NCBI RefSeq assembly: GCF_025766255.1
Contig: NW_026516666.1
Span: 682,001-746,000 of the forward strand
Length of the DNA stretch: 64,000 bases
Direction: 5' to 3'
DNA from: Zychaea mexicana
Taxonomy: Eukaryota; Mucoromycota; Mucoromycetes; Mucorales; Lichtheimiaceae
Shown: positions 22,262-34,073 of the stretch, piece by piece
How positions within the stretch are numbered: position 1 is the first letter of the stretch
Layout of the letters: every line of letters begins with the position of its first letter
Made by a program: the position numbers and the translations under genes
The notes under the pieces: generated by a model
The model's database searches: none
Seen by the model: only the letters and a program-made list of their open reading frames with translations
What the model was told of the DNA's origin: nothing

Positions 22262-25200
22262 ATGAAGACCACGAAAAACGGATTCGCGTCTGTAATTCAG
22301 AATCGCGGTCACCATACGAATAGCAATAGTAGCCGGCACGCGATTTCTACGCGTTGGCAACTCAACCCTAGTCGTCAGGGACAACACGAACAGCACCAAT
22401 TATCACGATCATCGATTTCTGGATCTCGGCGGGCAACGACATGCCAACAAACATGGTTAATACCAACAATACAACAACAACGAAGATACTCTACACGTGT
22501 CGCCGGTACGACGAGACATCATTCTCGAAAGCTACGATCAGCAGAAGATATAGCCACAGATCGCGAAATGGTACTTGCGGCTGCTTTGGAACAATCGTCT
22601 GCGTCGACAGTGCACTCGTTGCTCGACATTATGTTTCAAGCCTTACGTCAAGTCAAAAACCCAAAGTTGGCTTGGGAATGCTACACAGATCTGACGTCGC
22701 GAAACATGCAGCACTGCTTAACACGGGATCAATACCGCGATTTGATACGGCTGTTTAACCATAAATCAAACCATAAACAAGGCCTGGAATATGTACTGAC
22801 ACTCGCAGACGACATGGCAGCGCTTGGGTACCGCATTGGTCGCAGAGAAAAAATTTCCATTATGCGATTGTTGGGAATGAACGGCAAGCTGGACGAAATG
22901 GAACAGGTGTTCCTCGATTTGAAAGAAGAGCAGATGCTGCTCGTGGACGACGATGCGCAAAAGCCATTCAATACTATGTTCGACATGTACCAGATGCACA
23001 AAGATGTTATGGGTCCCGTATGCGTTGCAGAAAAGTCCTTGGATATTTACGGGAAAATGATCGAGCTTGGTGTACGGCCCAGTCCGTCTGCCACTCGATT
23101 GCTCATGGAAAACGTACGCGGTGGTGGCAACGGCTACGATCTAGTCGAGGCGGTGTGGTCATGGTTTTGGAACAAAGTGGGTATGAACGTTGGCGGCAAA
23201 ACGGTTGATTTGGAGCCATCACTTTACCGGGAAATGGTCTTGTACTTTGCCAGCGCAGGTCGTGCAGAATATGCGCTCGAGGTCAATGATCTGATGGTAA
23301 AAAAGAAAATCAAGCGGGACGTGCGGGTTGGTACGGCGTTAATACACAAGGTCGGCCGTAGCGGCAACATAGAACGGGCCATGGAGATCTTTGATGAATT
23401 GACGCGGATCGATGGCGTCGAGCCAACGATTGTCACGTTTAACGCGCTCATCGACATTCATGCACACAAGTCACCTGAGCCGGACATTGAAGGTGCAAGT
23501 CGCGCGTACGCAATGCTGCAAGAGTATGGTTTGAAGCCGGATATCGCAACGCTCGGCCCATTGATCGACATGTTTGCCAAAAAGGGTGATACTGATATGG
23601 TGCGACGACTGTTTCGCGATCTGATCGGCAACCAGAATCTCAAACCCAACCAGCACATTTACTCGTCCGTAATAGAATGTTTTTTGAAGCACGACGACAA
23701 GGTGGCGGCACTCCAGGTCTTGAAGAGCATGCGCAATACACGTGGCAACAGTGGTGCACTGGCGAATCAAGTGACGTACAACTTGATGATACGATCGTTC
23801 ATCCGCAACAACTACATGAAAGGTGTACTCGATTTGATAGACTTGATGGTCGATGCAAAGCTGCGGCCAGAACCAAGAACGTTTACTCCACTGCTCGGTC
23901 TCCTTGCTGACCAAGGCAACGTCGTGGGAGCTAACAAGGTGGTGAAAATGATGGGCAATATCGGCACACGGACGAACGTGTTCACGAACACGGCATTGCT
24001 CGAGGCACATACCAAGGCTGGCGACCTACGAGGCGCAGAACGGTTGTTCCAGAAGATGGTGCAGAAACATCGACTCAATACCCAAGTTTACAACGTCCTG
24101 ATGCACGGCTACATAAAGAAAAATGAAATGGATATGGTGCTGGCTACCTATCGACAAATGCTCAAATCCTTTGTTGGCGTGAACGAGTATACCTATGGCA
24201 TTTTGATGTACTACTTTTCGCGCCGAAAAGAACCCAAGGCTGTCGAGTCGCTTCTGGATACGATGAAGAACAACAATATCGAGCCCCGCGTGACCTGTTG
24301 GACTATTCTTATGCAGAGCTATTTTGAAGCCGAGCGCTTTGAAGATGGGTTCCGTGTGTATGACCGGATGAAGCAAGCTGGCATCAAGCCGAATTACGTT
24401 ACTTACAGTCTGCTGGTAGCAACGTGCGTACGCTCAGGCGACATTGAACTAGCCGAATCTATTGTCGCCAATGCGATTGATCGACAAGAGAAATACAAAG
24501 ACGATAGTCATGAAGCTTTGGCAGATGCGCGCATTGTAGCCTCATCTGAAGCTTATACTAGCAATCTACCGACTTTGGTTGACGACTTGTTGAAGAAGCG
24601 CAAAGAACAGCAGCTTCCCGAATCCAAGCTCCCGCCCCATCTGTTCGCCCCACTTATCAGTGCATATACAGATCGACTCCAGTTTACAGAAGCCAAGCGC
24701 ATCTTTCGCCAAATGAGGGACCTGAACGTTGTGGTCAGTACGGCTGTCTATGTATCGCTGATGAAGATGTACCAAAAGGAAGAACGGCTGGATATTGTGG
24801 AACAAATGTGGCAGCACCTGCGCACGCGTGAAACTGATGCTGTTCACATGGCCGACCTGGACCCTGAAATCGGAAGCAGCATACCATTGCCAATAGCAGT
24901 CAAGGATTACAGCGATTTGTTGTTCGCCAGAGACGACAAGGCAATTACTACTCCTCTTCAGCTTTCTCCTTCCGAAACATCTGACACAGTTTCTCCATTT
25001 GCTGTTTCCCTCTATATCGATACACTGGCCGAACAAGGACGGTTTGACGCTATTGAACAGCTTTGGGCCGAACTGACAGCTGAGCAGTATCCATTCGACG
25101 ATCACAACTGGAATCGATACCTCGCATCACTCGCAGAAGCCGGTAGAGCCGAGCAAGCGTCTGCCATGGCACAAAAGTACTTCATCGAGCAACAAGAGCA

Positions 25201-25381
25201 TGCTCCACAATATACACGTAGTGGTGACAGCCTAGCCACAATTCAACAAGAGAGACAGCTCCACAAGCGGACAATTGAAGCTTTAGCCAAAGTGCTGGAT
25301 ATAGATGCGGATAGCTTGACTGACAGGCAACTGTATGATGCTGTTCTTGGCACTCTTGAAGAACCACTCCATGTAAACTAA
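22262..25381 (+). CDS. Mitochondrial-type pentatricopeptide repeat protein
   Basis: One uninterrupted frame of 1,039 residues. The first 70 residues are rich in Arg, Ser, His and Gln and poor in acids, as in a mitochondrial presequence. From about residue 110 onward the chain is built of 35-residue helical hairpins with PPR signatures, such as VEPTIVTFNALIDIHAHKS, LKPDIATLGPLIDMFAKKG, TQVYNVLMHGYIKKNE and IKPNYVTYSLLVATCVRSG. PPR proteins bind organellar RNA base by base and control its processing, stability or translation. The target RNA is not predictable here. It has no introns, unlike nearly every neighbour. The start is the first ATG in frame; an upstream 5'-UTR intron is possible. Confidence 0.9.
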   Translation: MKTTKNGFASVIQNRGHHTNSNSSRHAISTRWQLNPSRQGQHEQHQLSRSSISGSRRATTCQQTWLIPTIQQQRRYSTRVAGTTRHHSRKLRSAEDIATDREMVLAAALEQSSASTVHSLLDIMFQALRQVKNPKLAWECYTDLTSRNMQHCLTRDQYRDLIRLFNHKSNHKQGLEYVLTLADDMAALGYRIGRREKISIMRLLGMNGKLDEMEQVFLDLKEEQMLLVDDDAQKPFNTMFDMYQMHKDVMGPVCVAEKSLDIYGKMIELGVRPSPSATRLLMENVRGGGNGYDLVEAVWSWFWNKVGMNVGGKTVDLEPSLYREMVLYFASAGRAEYALEVNDLMVKKKIKRDVRVGTALIHKVGRSGNIERAMEIFDELTRIDGVEPTIVTFNALIDIHAHKSPEPDIEGASRAYAMLQEYGLKPDIATLGPLIDMFAKKGDTDMVRRLFRDLIGNQNLKPNQHIYSSVIECFLKHDDKVAALQVLKSMRNTRGNSGALANQVTYNLMIRSFIRNNYMKGVLDLIDLMVDAKLRPEPRTFTPLLGLLADQGNVVGANKVVKMMGNIGTRTNVFTNTALLEAHTKAGDLRGAERLFQKMVQKHRLNTQVYNVLMHGYIKKNEMDMVLATYRQMLKSFVGVNEYTYGILMYYFSRRKEPKAVESLLDTMKNNNIEPRVTCWTILMQSYFEAERFEDGFRVYDRMKQAGIKPNYVTYSLLVATCVRSGDIELAESIVANAIDRQEKYKDDSHEALADARIVASSEAYTSNLPTLVDDLLKKRKEQQLPESKLPPHLFAPLISAYTDRLQFTEAKRIFRQMRDLNVVVSTAVYVSLMKMYQKEERLDIVEQMWQHLRTRETDAVHMADLDPEIGSSIPLPIAVKDYSDLLFARDDKAITTPLQLSPSETSDTVSPFAVSLYIDTLAEQGRFDAIEQLWAELTAEQYPFDDHNWNRYLASLAEAGRAEQASAMAQKYFIEQQEHAPQYTRSGDSLATIQQERQLHKRTIEALAKVLDIDADSLTDRQLYDAVLGTLEEPLHVN

Positions 25382-27061
25382 TCATCCCACTACCACCGTC
25401 ATTATCATTACCACGCACTTGCCATTCTATGCAAAACCACACCACCACATCTATTCTCATTAACATTTTTATAAACCCACACACATCACCACACCTACTC
25501 TCTTTTCTGTCCGCGTCCCTCTACGTTATTTTGCTCGCAATAATCTCACGTAGTTTATATCAAACACCGTGTACATATATATAATTATACTATATAGAAA
25601 AAGTATAAAATATAATCAGATTTGATGCAACTTGCAAACATACCGAACAAATAATACTGCGTCGTGTTGATTCTCGTGCATGTCCATACAGCACACAAAG
25701 TTACATTGGAAGCGTACCAAATTGAAAAGGAGCCAACTTAACGAATACAGCTGCCCAATTGGTTCATCTTATAAGGATTGAAATGAATATATGTAAAATC
25801 GATCAAATGCAAGGTGGCAGTTTGTAGAATCTATCAACAGCTATAGTGTATATGTGTAACCGAGTGGTAATACGTTACGACTTGATGATGTAGAACTTAC
25901 GTAAAAGAATACTATGCAAATTACTTTCATGCAAGACGACGCTAATTGCGTTAGTAACGTAAAACTGTGCTATAGCTATAAACTCATTCGCAAAGATACT
26001 TCTGTTTAAACGTCAATGCATGCTACTAGCAACCGTTACCTCTTCGAGGCCTATGTCAAGGCAAGGCAGCATGAAAGGACGAGGTCTGTGTAAAGTGATA
26101 CAATGTAAAGATGCAACATTAATATCAAGGCTGTAACAGCTTGTTAAATTATATCTTTTGTCTCTTTTTCCAAAGTTGTCTTTGTATTGACACACCACTT
26201 TTACTCGGAGACGTTCAAATTGGTGAATACAAGTAGTGTTTTTTCTCAGTCAGTTTGGAAGTGCGACCTATGGTATCGAAACGAGCAATTTCGTTAAGCG
26301 AACACCTGAGCCTAATAATTCTTGAAAAAAAAATGTACGAAGCCTGGGGCATGCATTTATTGATAGGTGTTGCAAAAGAACTGTATGTATTGATGCATAT
26401 TGCATCTGATCGACTTTACATTTCCTATGTCTGTATAATCATCTCTACGGATGGATAACTCCTATTTGCTTGGCCTGGCCCAATTTTAAGCCAAGCGACT
26501 TCTTTCCGTTTAGATGGATTATAATAGCAGTTCCTGCATTGTAGGTAAGTAAGTAGGTATGTATGTATGTACACCACCACGCTCCTCACACATCGTTCTT
26601 CAAAAGTCTGAGGCAAACAATCCTTGATAATTCAATATGTTAAGCGACATAGAGTAATATTGCTTCCACGGAGATTTAGAGAATGGCACTATTTTATCAG
26701 TACCTGAAATCTTTTTTTAAATATCATTCGAATGAAACTCGACCAGTTAGTAGTAGATAGCAGACCAGCGAAGAATTTATGCTCAAAGCCAAGCAAAAAA
26801 GCTGGGCGACAATTTCTAAGTAAGGCCGAGAACTCCGAGAACGGAGGGAGTACGCCAACAATCTTGTTTCCCTTCTCGCTTCTCTTTCACACTTACACTA
26901 ACACACACACCCTTTTGTCAACTGGCCCACGCCAAGAACCGTATTTGCCTTTGAGAGAGCGGTGTCGTTGCTCACTTCAAAAAACCAGCTTGTGCCTAAA
27001 CAATTACTGCTAACTTACACCCGATCCCATCTACCACTGTTTATTATCACTTACATAAGTA
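25382..27061. other. Long spacer, no gene recognised
   Basis: About 1.7 kb between the PPR stop and VPS4 start. It is AT-rich with only short, unconvincing frames. Bases about 26870-27060 are pyrimidine-rich, as expected for the VPS4 promoter. I found no tRNA or repeat by eye. Confidence 0.4.
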
Positions 27062-28964
27062 ATGTCGAATTCCGAGTTTCTTGCCGTAAGTGCGCTGCTT
27101 TACATACACATATATAACTGGTTAGGTTCCACCTTGCCCTAGCTACCTCTTCTTTTTCTTGACTCAACTAATTAATGTACCCAATCCTGTTTTCCCGGAA
27201 ATACAAAAATTAGAAAGCGATTGAAATCGTCAAAAAGGCGACGGACGAGGACAACAAGGGCAACTACAAGGAAGCCTATGGTTACTATCAAAACTCGCTC
27301 GATTATTTCATGACCGCGATAAAGTGTAAGTAGATTGGATAGGGGGTGGGATAGAGAAGTGGGATGTGTTTTGTTTTTCTCTTCCAGAAGTCAAGTCAAG
27401 ACAGGCTCATCAATAGACAAGATGAAAAGAACGATCGTTTAAAGGATTCGATCCGGAAGCGGTTTGTAGAGTATCTGGATCGAGCGGAAATTCTTAAGGA
27501 GTTTTTGAATGGACAAGAAGAAAAGAAACAAGAAGAAGTGGTGGGGACCAATGGCGCAAGTAAAAATGTGAAAAAGTAAGCTAGTTATCGCCAGGAGCGC
27601 TCGATGGAACGCAAGAAGATCCTTTTATCAAGGGCGCACACACGCGTACTACTTTGAAGAACTTGGACTAACCTTTAGCATTTCTTATAGGAAAAAGGGT
27701 GAAGGCGATGATGACGACGACGATCCCGAAATGAAAAAGATGCGGGCCAGTCTGACAGGCGTCATTCTAACAGAGAAACCTGATGTGCGCTGGGAGGATG
27801 TTGCGGGTTTGGAAGGCGCCAAGGAGGCCATCAAGGAAGCTGTGATCTTACCCATCAAATTCCCTCACTTTTTCACTGGCAAGCGCAAGCCGTGGCGAGG
27901 TATTTTGCTCTATGGCCCACCAGGCACGGGTAAATCCTATCTTGCCAAAGCTGTTGCAACCGAAGCCAACTCGACGTTTTTCTCGGTCTCCTCATCGGAC
28001 TTGGTCTCGAAATGGCTTGGTGAGAGTGAACGTCTGGTCAAGCAACTGTTCCAGATGGCACGTGAGAACAAACCGGCTATTATCTTTATCGACGAAGTGG
28101 ATTCCTTGTGCGGCTCGCGTGGTGATGGTGAATCAGAGGCTGCCCGACGCATAAAGACTGAGTTCCTTGTCCAGATGAACGGTGTTGGTAACGATATGGA
28201 CGGAGTTTTGGTGCTTGGTGCTACCAACATCCCATGGCAACTAGATTTGGCTATTCGAAGAAGGTAATTGAAAAGATTCCTTTTGCGCCTCTTCCTTTTG
28301 TCTACGCGACGTCAAATTTAATGTGTGATTATAACTTGAACATTGGAAACTATAAGATTCGAAAAGCGTATCTATATCCCTCTTCCTGATCCTCACGCTC
28401 GTGCAACCATGTTCCAGCTGAACGTTGGAACGACTCCATGCCACTTGACTCCCGCTGATTATAAGCACCTTGCAGAAATGACTGAAGGGTACAACTCGTT
28501 AACGGAATGAATTAAATTTTTGTAGTTGCTTACTCTGTCGCTATCTTCATATAGATACTCTGGCTCTGATATTGCTATTCTTGTCCGAGATGCATTGATG
28601 CAGCCAATTCGAAAGGTGCAAAGTGCAACCCATTTTAAGTGGATTGAGGCACCTGGACGTGAGGACGCAAGTACTACAAAGAGATACTTGACGCCTTGCT
28701 CCCCTGGCGATCCGGATGCACAAGAGATGACATGGGTCGATATTGAAGCCGAACAGCTACAGGAACCCGAGCTTGTTCTACAAGATTTCCTCAAAGCGGT
28801 TCAAAGCTCACGTCCAACAGTGAATGGAGAAGATATCCAACAGCATATTAAATTCACAGACGACTTTGGTAAGTCTCATTCTCTTGCTTCTATGCTGTGA
28901 CGTTTTAGGGTTGATGGAGCAAGGAGTTACTTATTATTTGTATAATCCAGGTCAAGAAGGTTAA
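27062..28964 (+). CDS. VPS4: ESCRT-III disassembly AAA ATPase Vps4
   Basis: Seven exons (27062-27085, 27214-27325, 27422-27575, 27691-28263, 28357-28488, 28555-28868, 28951-28964) give 440 residues, close to 437 in yeast. Residues 1-75 form the MIT domain ([18 protein letters not shown]), which binds ESCRT-III tails. A charged linker leads to one AAA domain with Walker A GPPGTGKS (K178), Walker [10 protein letters not shown] (E232) and sensor/arginine-finger elements around [10 protein letters not shown] and RRRFEKR. The beta domain and the conserved ending FGQEG are present; the last exon encodes only part of that tail. The enzyme acts at endosomes and other membranes to recycle ESCRT-III. 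No key residue is missing. Confidence 0.96.
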
Positions 28965-29312
28965 ATAAGAAACAAACAAAAAAGATGGACAGAAAATCGG
29001 CAGAATACTGTGTTTTGGGTTATTCTCTTTCTATTATATTCCCCCTCTATCTCATCTTTCCTGCAAGAGGATTAGCTACTATATCTTCCTTCCTTTCTTT
29101 CTACATATTTTTCTTTAGCCAAAACACATTATTTATGTACACACTTTGCCTTTTCCCTATCTCCCAATTAACACACATTATTTTTGTATTCCTGTACTTG
29201 AAGCAAGTTTATATAAAAAAGTCATAAAAAGAAGGATGATAGAGAGAGAGAAGCGGTATCTTTGAAGAAGTAGGAAGGGGGCAAGCGGGACTAGGTTTTA
29301 TACATGCATATA

Positions 29313-30231
29313 TCATTCATCATCGGTCACCCAAAATGCAACAATAGGAAGGACTTTATGTTTGCTGGTCTCTAGTGGTATAAATCGAACATGCTCGCCA
29401 CCGCTTTTTATCAGCTTCGAATCTGTCTCCCAAGTTTCTGGTACATCCACATCCTGTTCTGTATGAACGAGTATAACAAATGTGACTGAAGAAAGCAGAT
29501 TTTTCCTTTGTTTCTTTCTCAACGCGCGCATACGCATAACATACCATCATCAGTATCCAGTTCAGGTAAAATGTCACGCAGGCAAAAATCTTGCGCATAA
29601 TAGCTCGGATCTGAGCTTTGGTATCGTTTGTTAACTCGCCATCATAGTCAAGACGTTGTTGTAGTTCCTGCTGCTGTTGCTGCTGCTTGTAGAGTTCAGC
29701 GTTGAACTGCCATCGTTTTAGAATATCACCCGTATCTGTGGATCTAATCACCACAATTAACTTGTTGAGCTTGCCCTTGTATAGCCATACTACATAATAT
29801 AAGACAGGTGATTATCTCTGGTCTACTGTTTCTTTCCATTTTTCTCTTTAAATCTCCCTTTTACCCAGAATTTGTTCCATAATTTGATCAACATAATGTT
29901 TTAATTCGTCGTTATTGTTTACGAGAAGCGGCATGTCATATTTTCGTCGTACTTCAAAGTCATCACGCTGGTACACACCACGTTGCTTTGATGTTTATAG
30001 GAACAAAATCCAATTGTTGTGACTAAGTCAGTTTGAACTCTCTTTTATTTTCCTGTGGTAATAGTTTGCAGCCATTTTGTTACCTGTTGACATAGTATTC
30101 TAGTTTCGTTCAGTAAACGTTGGTTTTTTTCCCTTTCCATTTAGTCCTTTTTCAGTCAAAATATATAGTACGTGGGCGTTACCAAAGAATTCAACAACGA
30201 TCAAACTTGATCCGTCAAACGGGGTTTCCAT
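29313..30231 (-). pseudogene. MAD2: MAD2-like spindle checkpoint gene, apparently disrupted
   Basis: HORMA-domain pieces in the right order: MxTPFDGSSLIVVEFF (exon 30183-30231), EYYVNS (16-nt exon 30084-30099), QRGVYQRDDF...QIL, VWLYKGKLNKLIVVIRS with TGDILKRWQF, and the C-terminal seat-belt part ending VAFWVTDDE. Two lesions break it. A run of four T (plus-strand AAAA near 29569) is one short of what VTFLPELD needs. Between ILF and QRG there are 15 extra bases with an in-frame TAA and no usable acceptor. MAD2 is the checkpoint protein that sequesters Cdc20 in unattached-kinetochore signalling. It could be a decayed paralogue, a sequencing error in a homopolymer plus a splice form I misread, or a true loss. 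Confidence 0.7.
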
Positions 30232-31459
30232 AGGAAGCAGTGTGGGTTTGTAAAAGCGTGTGCGGAGCTCAGTTTGACAGACGTACCGGATTTTATGTGC
30301 TCATAGATGCATTTGGCACCACGTAACAGCTGCTGTTGCCTATTTTTGTTATTTATTACAGTGAAGAAGTGATTTACAGTGCAAGGGAATATTAACGGAA
30401 AGCACCAAAAGCTCTTATCAGAAAGATGGGTGACCAGCTCTAGTACATTATGCAGAAAATGTGAAAAACGAAAACTGGCTGCCAAATACATGTCAAGTCT
30501 TATGACACGCACTATCGCTTCTGATACAAGTGGTCTGTCTATTGATGTGTTCGCATATTTAAGATGTTTTTTTAGTATAAATATATGATTCATGCGGACC
30601 AGCAGTGGACTGATAGGCGGATCTGACCGGAAAATAGAAAGAAAACTGTGGCGTGTAGAGCTTAGTAGATACCATATGTTAATAACGCGTAAATCTATCA
30701 GCCACTGATAACGGAGCACATTTTTTAAGGAACAAAAAAATTTGCTCTTTTCCGAATATAGTTGAATATTTTTCTCGATTTATATTTGTAATACTTAGTA
30801 AATCTGAAAGAATGATGAAAAAAATGTATTAATCTAGCAAATGTTAGCTAGTAAGGTTACATCCGTGGTAGTGATAACCTCTCGTTCTTTTTGTTTGTTT
30901 CCTGACAATATTCGTTTCTACGATAAATCTTTGATTTGAGTGCTTCGTCGGTGCCGCAGTTTCGGTTCTTCCTGCTTCTTTTGATGTTACCTTTGTTTGT
31001 CGTGGTAGATAACATCCTTGATTGCTTGGTTGCCCGTTTCTTTGTTTCTTTTGGCTTCATATCCATATTTCATGTCTATTGTGTGTTGGACTCGTCATCT
31101 CTCCTTTATCGGATTTGACATCATGTTTATTTTGGATCTTGACACAAGCAAAGAGTTCGAGTAGTTTTGCTTGTTATGTCGTATCTTCTTACATTGATCC
31201 CGTTATCACTATCTGGATTGTTGAAAACATTATAGACATCATAGTTGACATTAGATATCAATACTTTCAAATACGGCCATATGTTGTCATTATTACTTGC
31301 ACATATTGTTGGTATTAGCTAAAAATTGCTTTGACTAAAGTTGTCTGCTAGTTTTTGTCCGGTTGTATTTGATGTTGATTCTTGATGTTGATGTTTGTGT
31401 TGTACTCGACTGGTTGAATTTAAAGCGGTTTTCGGATATTTGTATACGTCCTTTAGAGA
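30232..31459. other. AT-rich spacer before the tandem duplication
   Basis: About 1.2 kb with no recognisable gene. A Lys/Arg-rich minus-strand frame at 30857-31066 has no family resemblance. The region has no clear counterpart at the start of the second duplicated unit. Confidence 0.35.
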
Positions 31460-31498
31460 TTTATTGCTGCTGTGTTGTCTACGCATCTTGTTGGTCTT

Positions 31499-31735
31499 CT
31501 AATTCATCGCAAATTTATTTTCGAGATTGGTGCTACTGTTGCCGGTCTTTGACGTCAAAATGGCTTTTGGTTTCGCAACATCCTCTGTTTTTCGTTTCTC
31601 GTTGGTAGCCTTTGACAATTTGGTTGCCTTGGGTCTCGCCTCTTTCTGTGTCTTCCACACTGCTCTCGTGCAGCTCTTTTTTTCTTTTCTTTTTATGCTC
31701 TTTTTCTCTCCATTTGGTTTTGCAGGGTCTATCAT
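31499..31735 (-). CDS. Lys-rich hypothetical frame in unit 1
   Basis: A 78-codon frame rich in Lys, Thr and Ala (RPKATKLSKATNEKRK, TSKTGNSSTNLEN). The matching stretch of unit 2 (about 36880-37120) keeps the same reading frame in pieces, but with stops after a few codons and near the ends. Either unit 1 keeps a gene that unit 2 has lost, or both are remnants. No start context, intron or family supports it strongly. Confidence 0.25.
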   Translation of the reverse strand: MIDPAKPNGEKKSIKRKEKKSCTRAVWKTQKEARPKATKLSKATNEKRKTEDVAKPKAILTSKTGNSSTNLENKFAMN

Positions 31736-31830
31736 TACTTGAACAATTGCTTGCTAACCATTGTGAGTAAACTGTTGGATGTGTAAAGCAATATACAGCT
31801 TTCTGGCGCATGGGTAGCCTTCACTTCTAA

Positions 31831-32082
31831 ATGCAAACAAAACCATGTGAGTTCGATTCGTATAAATTACATATCTTGGTTGCATTTTTAACGTCCAAGT
31901 TGACTGTGATGGCCGTGTCCTTAGCAAGTCTCCACGCTGTCTGTTGGCATCTCTTCAAATGTGCATTGTATGAGTCTCCTCCACCAGAAATAGACCAGTC
32001 AAGTATACAGGAAGTCTTGAGACAGCGCAAGAACAAAAGAACAAGAAGAGCAATATCGATAGCTTTGACATACAGTCTCTGA
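31831..32082 (+). CDS. Hypothetical membrane-like short frame, unit 1 copy
   Basis: An 83-codon frame with a hydrophobic first half (LHILVAFLTSKLTVMAV) and a basic end (RQRKNKRTRRA). The unit 2 counterpart at 37194-37478 stays open despite indels and gives 94 codons with the same C-terminus. An open frame in both copies is weak support for coding. An opposing minus-strand frame is open too, so this is doubtful. Confidence 0.2.
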   Translation: MQTKPCEFDSYKLHILVAFLTSKLTVMAVSLASLHAVCWHLFKCALYESPPPEIDQSSIQEVLRQRKNKRTRRAISIALTYSL

Positions 32083-33247
32083 TTATCACCACCATCATGT
32101 CTCAACATCAACAACAGATGATATCCACTATTACTCCTCACACAAACAGAGCAGTTTTGGAGTGCGATTATAGATAAAGATTGGAAAGCATAGCTTGAGA
32201 CCTGGAAGAGTATATACGTATGCGCATCCATTGGTAAAATAAATGATGGGGCATACTATTGCTGTGCCTTCTGATTCTGAAGGCTCTAATACCGACTTGC
32301 TGCTGCTGTTTACAGTCAATAAGTTGTATCAAGCAACGCATTGATGCATTATCACTTTAGCCACCGTGGTGCATACCATACACACATAGGTTTCAATTCA
32401 ATACTGGCACTTTATATTTCAAATACTGTATCTCAGGTACAACCAAAAGTAAAAATGTAAGTGAAATAAGAGAAAACAGAATTTTTGTTATGCAATGCTT
32501 TATTATTAAAAATGAAATGTAATGCATCGCGGAGCAGGCGGACATGACCAAAGGTATTCATGTTGTAGTATTTATGACTATGAACGTTTGCAGAAAAAAA
32601 AAGATGGTATGTTAGTCGCTTCCATCCAACATTTTTCAGCAGACTCTGTATTCGCAATCCATACGTACCTTTTGTATATGCTGCATCTCACTATGCGGTG
32701 TTTGGGAGGGTAATATCATGGATTGGAAAATCACACTGTAAATCTGTCGGTGATTCCATCCTATTGGATCGTAAAGCCGCACTGTATATGCGTCGGCAGC
32801 TCCATCCTTTTCTGTTTTTTGTTTGTTTGTTGTTTTCCCCTACAAGATCGATACAAACATAGCGTTAGATGATCAGTCAATCGAAACTTAAAGTGGCGTT
32901 TGAACAATGCAGAAAGTAACTTACCGGTGATATTGTTTGTAGAATGTATGTGATAATGTGATGCATAATATGAATGATGTTTAAGAGATTTCCTTGGTTC
33001 ATGTCCGCTGCTCATTCAAGTATCGCAATTGTATGGTATGGTATTTCTTTTGCTAAATGCTCGACCTCAATCAGCGACGCGATCCTTGGTTGTGTTCTCA
33101 GAGAGTGGCACCATGAGACCACCGACCCGAAGAATATAAACTCGCTGCCTTCACCAGAATAGCACACGCGTGCTACACTGGGCTTGTGGGCCACCATACA
33201 CCCACCCATGGCCTGCAAGGCCATCATAGGCGCCCCAGCAGATGACC

Positions 33248-34073
33248 TCTAAGGCACATGGCAAGTGTTGCGGTGGTGAGCATTGGCATTGACGTTTGTG
33301 CTGTATGCATCTCAGCGTGTCTTTGAACTGTGCGGTAAGTGCATGGCAGTGGAGATATTGACGGTGTCATTTGGGAACTGTGTCGTGCAGGGAGAGTTGA
33401 GGGGTGTGAGAACAATGCGGCTTGGATCTGAGGGGGTTGGGGCAGTGGAAGGCAATGTGATCTGGTGTGGTTATCTGGGCTTTGGGATGCAACATCATCT
33501 GTTTTTGTAGGTAGTCCAAGACCGGGAATCGGGAAAAATCTACACATGGCTAGAATGGCTTGAACATCCTAGCCAGAACACTCATCCCTTATAACGACTT
33601 TTTTTTCCCGAGCTTCAGCTGCGAAGAAAGAAGAGCCGCTATAAGGGATGCTTCCAGAACATCTATCGTTAGTGATTTCTGAATGTAATACCGATAATAG
33701 TACAGATCCACACGTTTTTCTATAGTTACCAACCAAACAAATAAGTCTGTACATACCATCATTGTCGCCAAAGGACTGCCTTGTATATCTCTGCTGTTCT
33801 TCTTATCTTGGACTACCTACAAAAACAGATGATGTTGCATCCCAAAGCGCAGATAACCACACCAGATCACATTCCCTTCCACTGCCCCAACCCCTCAGAT
33901 CCAAGTCGCATTGTTCTCACACCCCTCAACTCTCTCTGCAGGACACAGTTCCCAAATGACACCGTCAATATCTCCACTGCCATGCACTTACCGCACAGAC
34001 ACGCTGAGATGCATACAGCACAAACGCCAATGCCAATGCTCACCACCGAAACACTTGCCATGTGTCTTAGAGA
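33248..34073. repeat. Long inverted repeat (foldback), unit 1
   Basis: Arms about 33248-33521 and 33806-34073 are reverse complements at roughly 95% identity, separated by a 284-base loop. The loop has its own smaller palindrome (CATCCCTTATA at about 33584 and TATAAGGGATG at about 33641). The arms carry Pro/Ser/Thr-rich frames on either strand, which I take as a by-product of the symmetry. It could be a non-autonomous foldback element or a hairpin RNA source. Confidence 0.85.

Noticed and set aside
24026..24376. Minus-strand frames inside the PPR gene
   Set aside because: Antisense shadows of a long intronless coding frame with clear PPR repeats.
31848..31862. tRNA B-box-like GAGTTCGATTCG, also near 37230
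   Set aside because: No A-box at the right distance and no cloverleaf could be drawn around either copy.
31827..32231. Minus-strand frame of 134 codons, mirrored at 37205-37627
   Set aside because: Open in both copies, but the shared part is identical only because of the recent core copying. Composition and lack of introns or family give no support.
33224..33547. Pro/Ser/Thr-rich frame on the minus strand, with mirror frames in the other arm
   Set aside because: Both strands and both arms give similar frames because of the inverted repeat, and a one-base indel between copies changes the frame without constraint.
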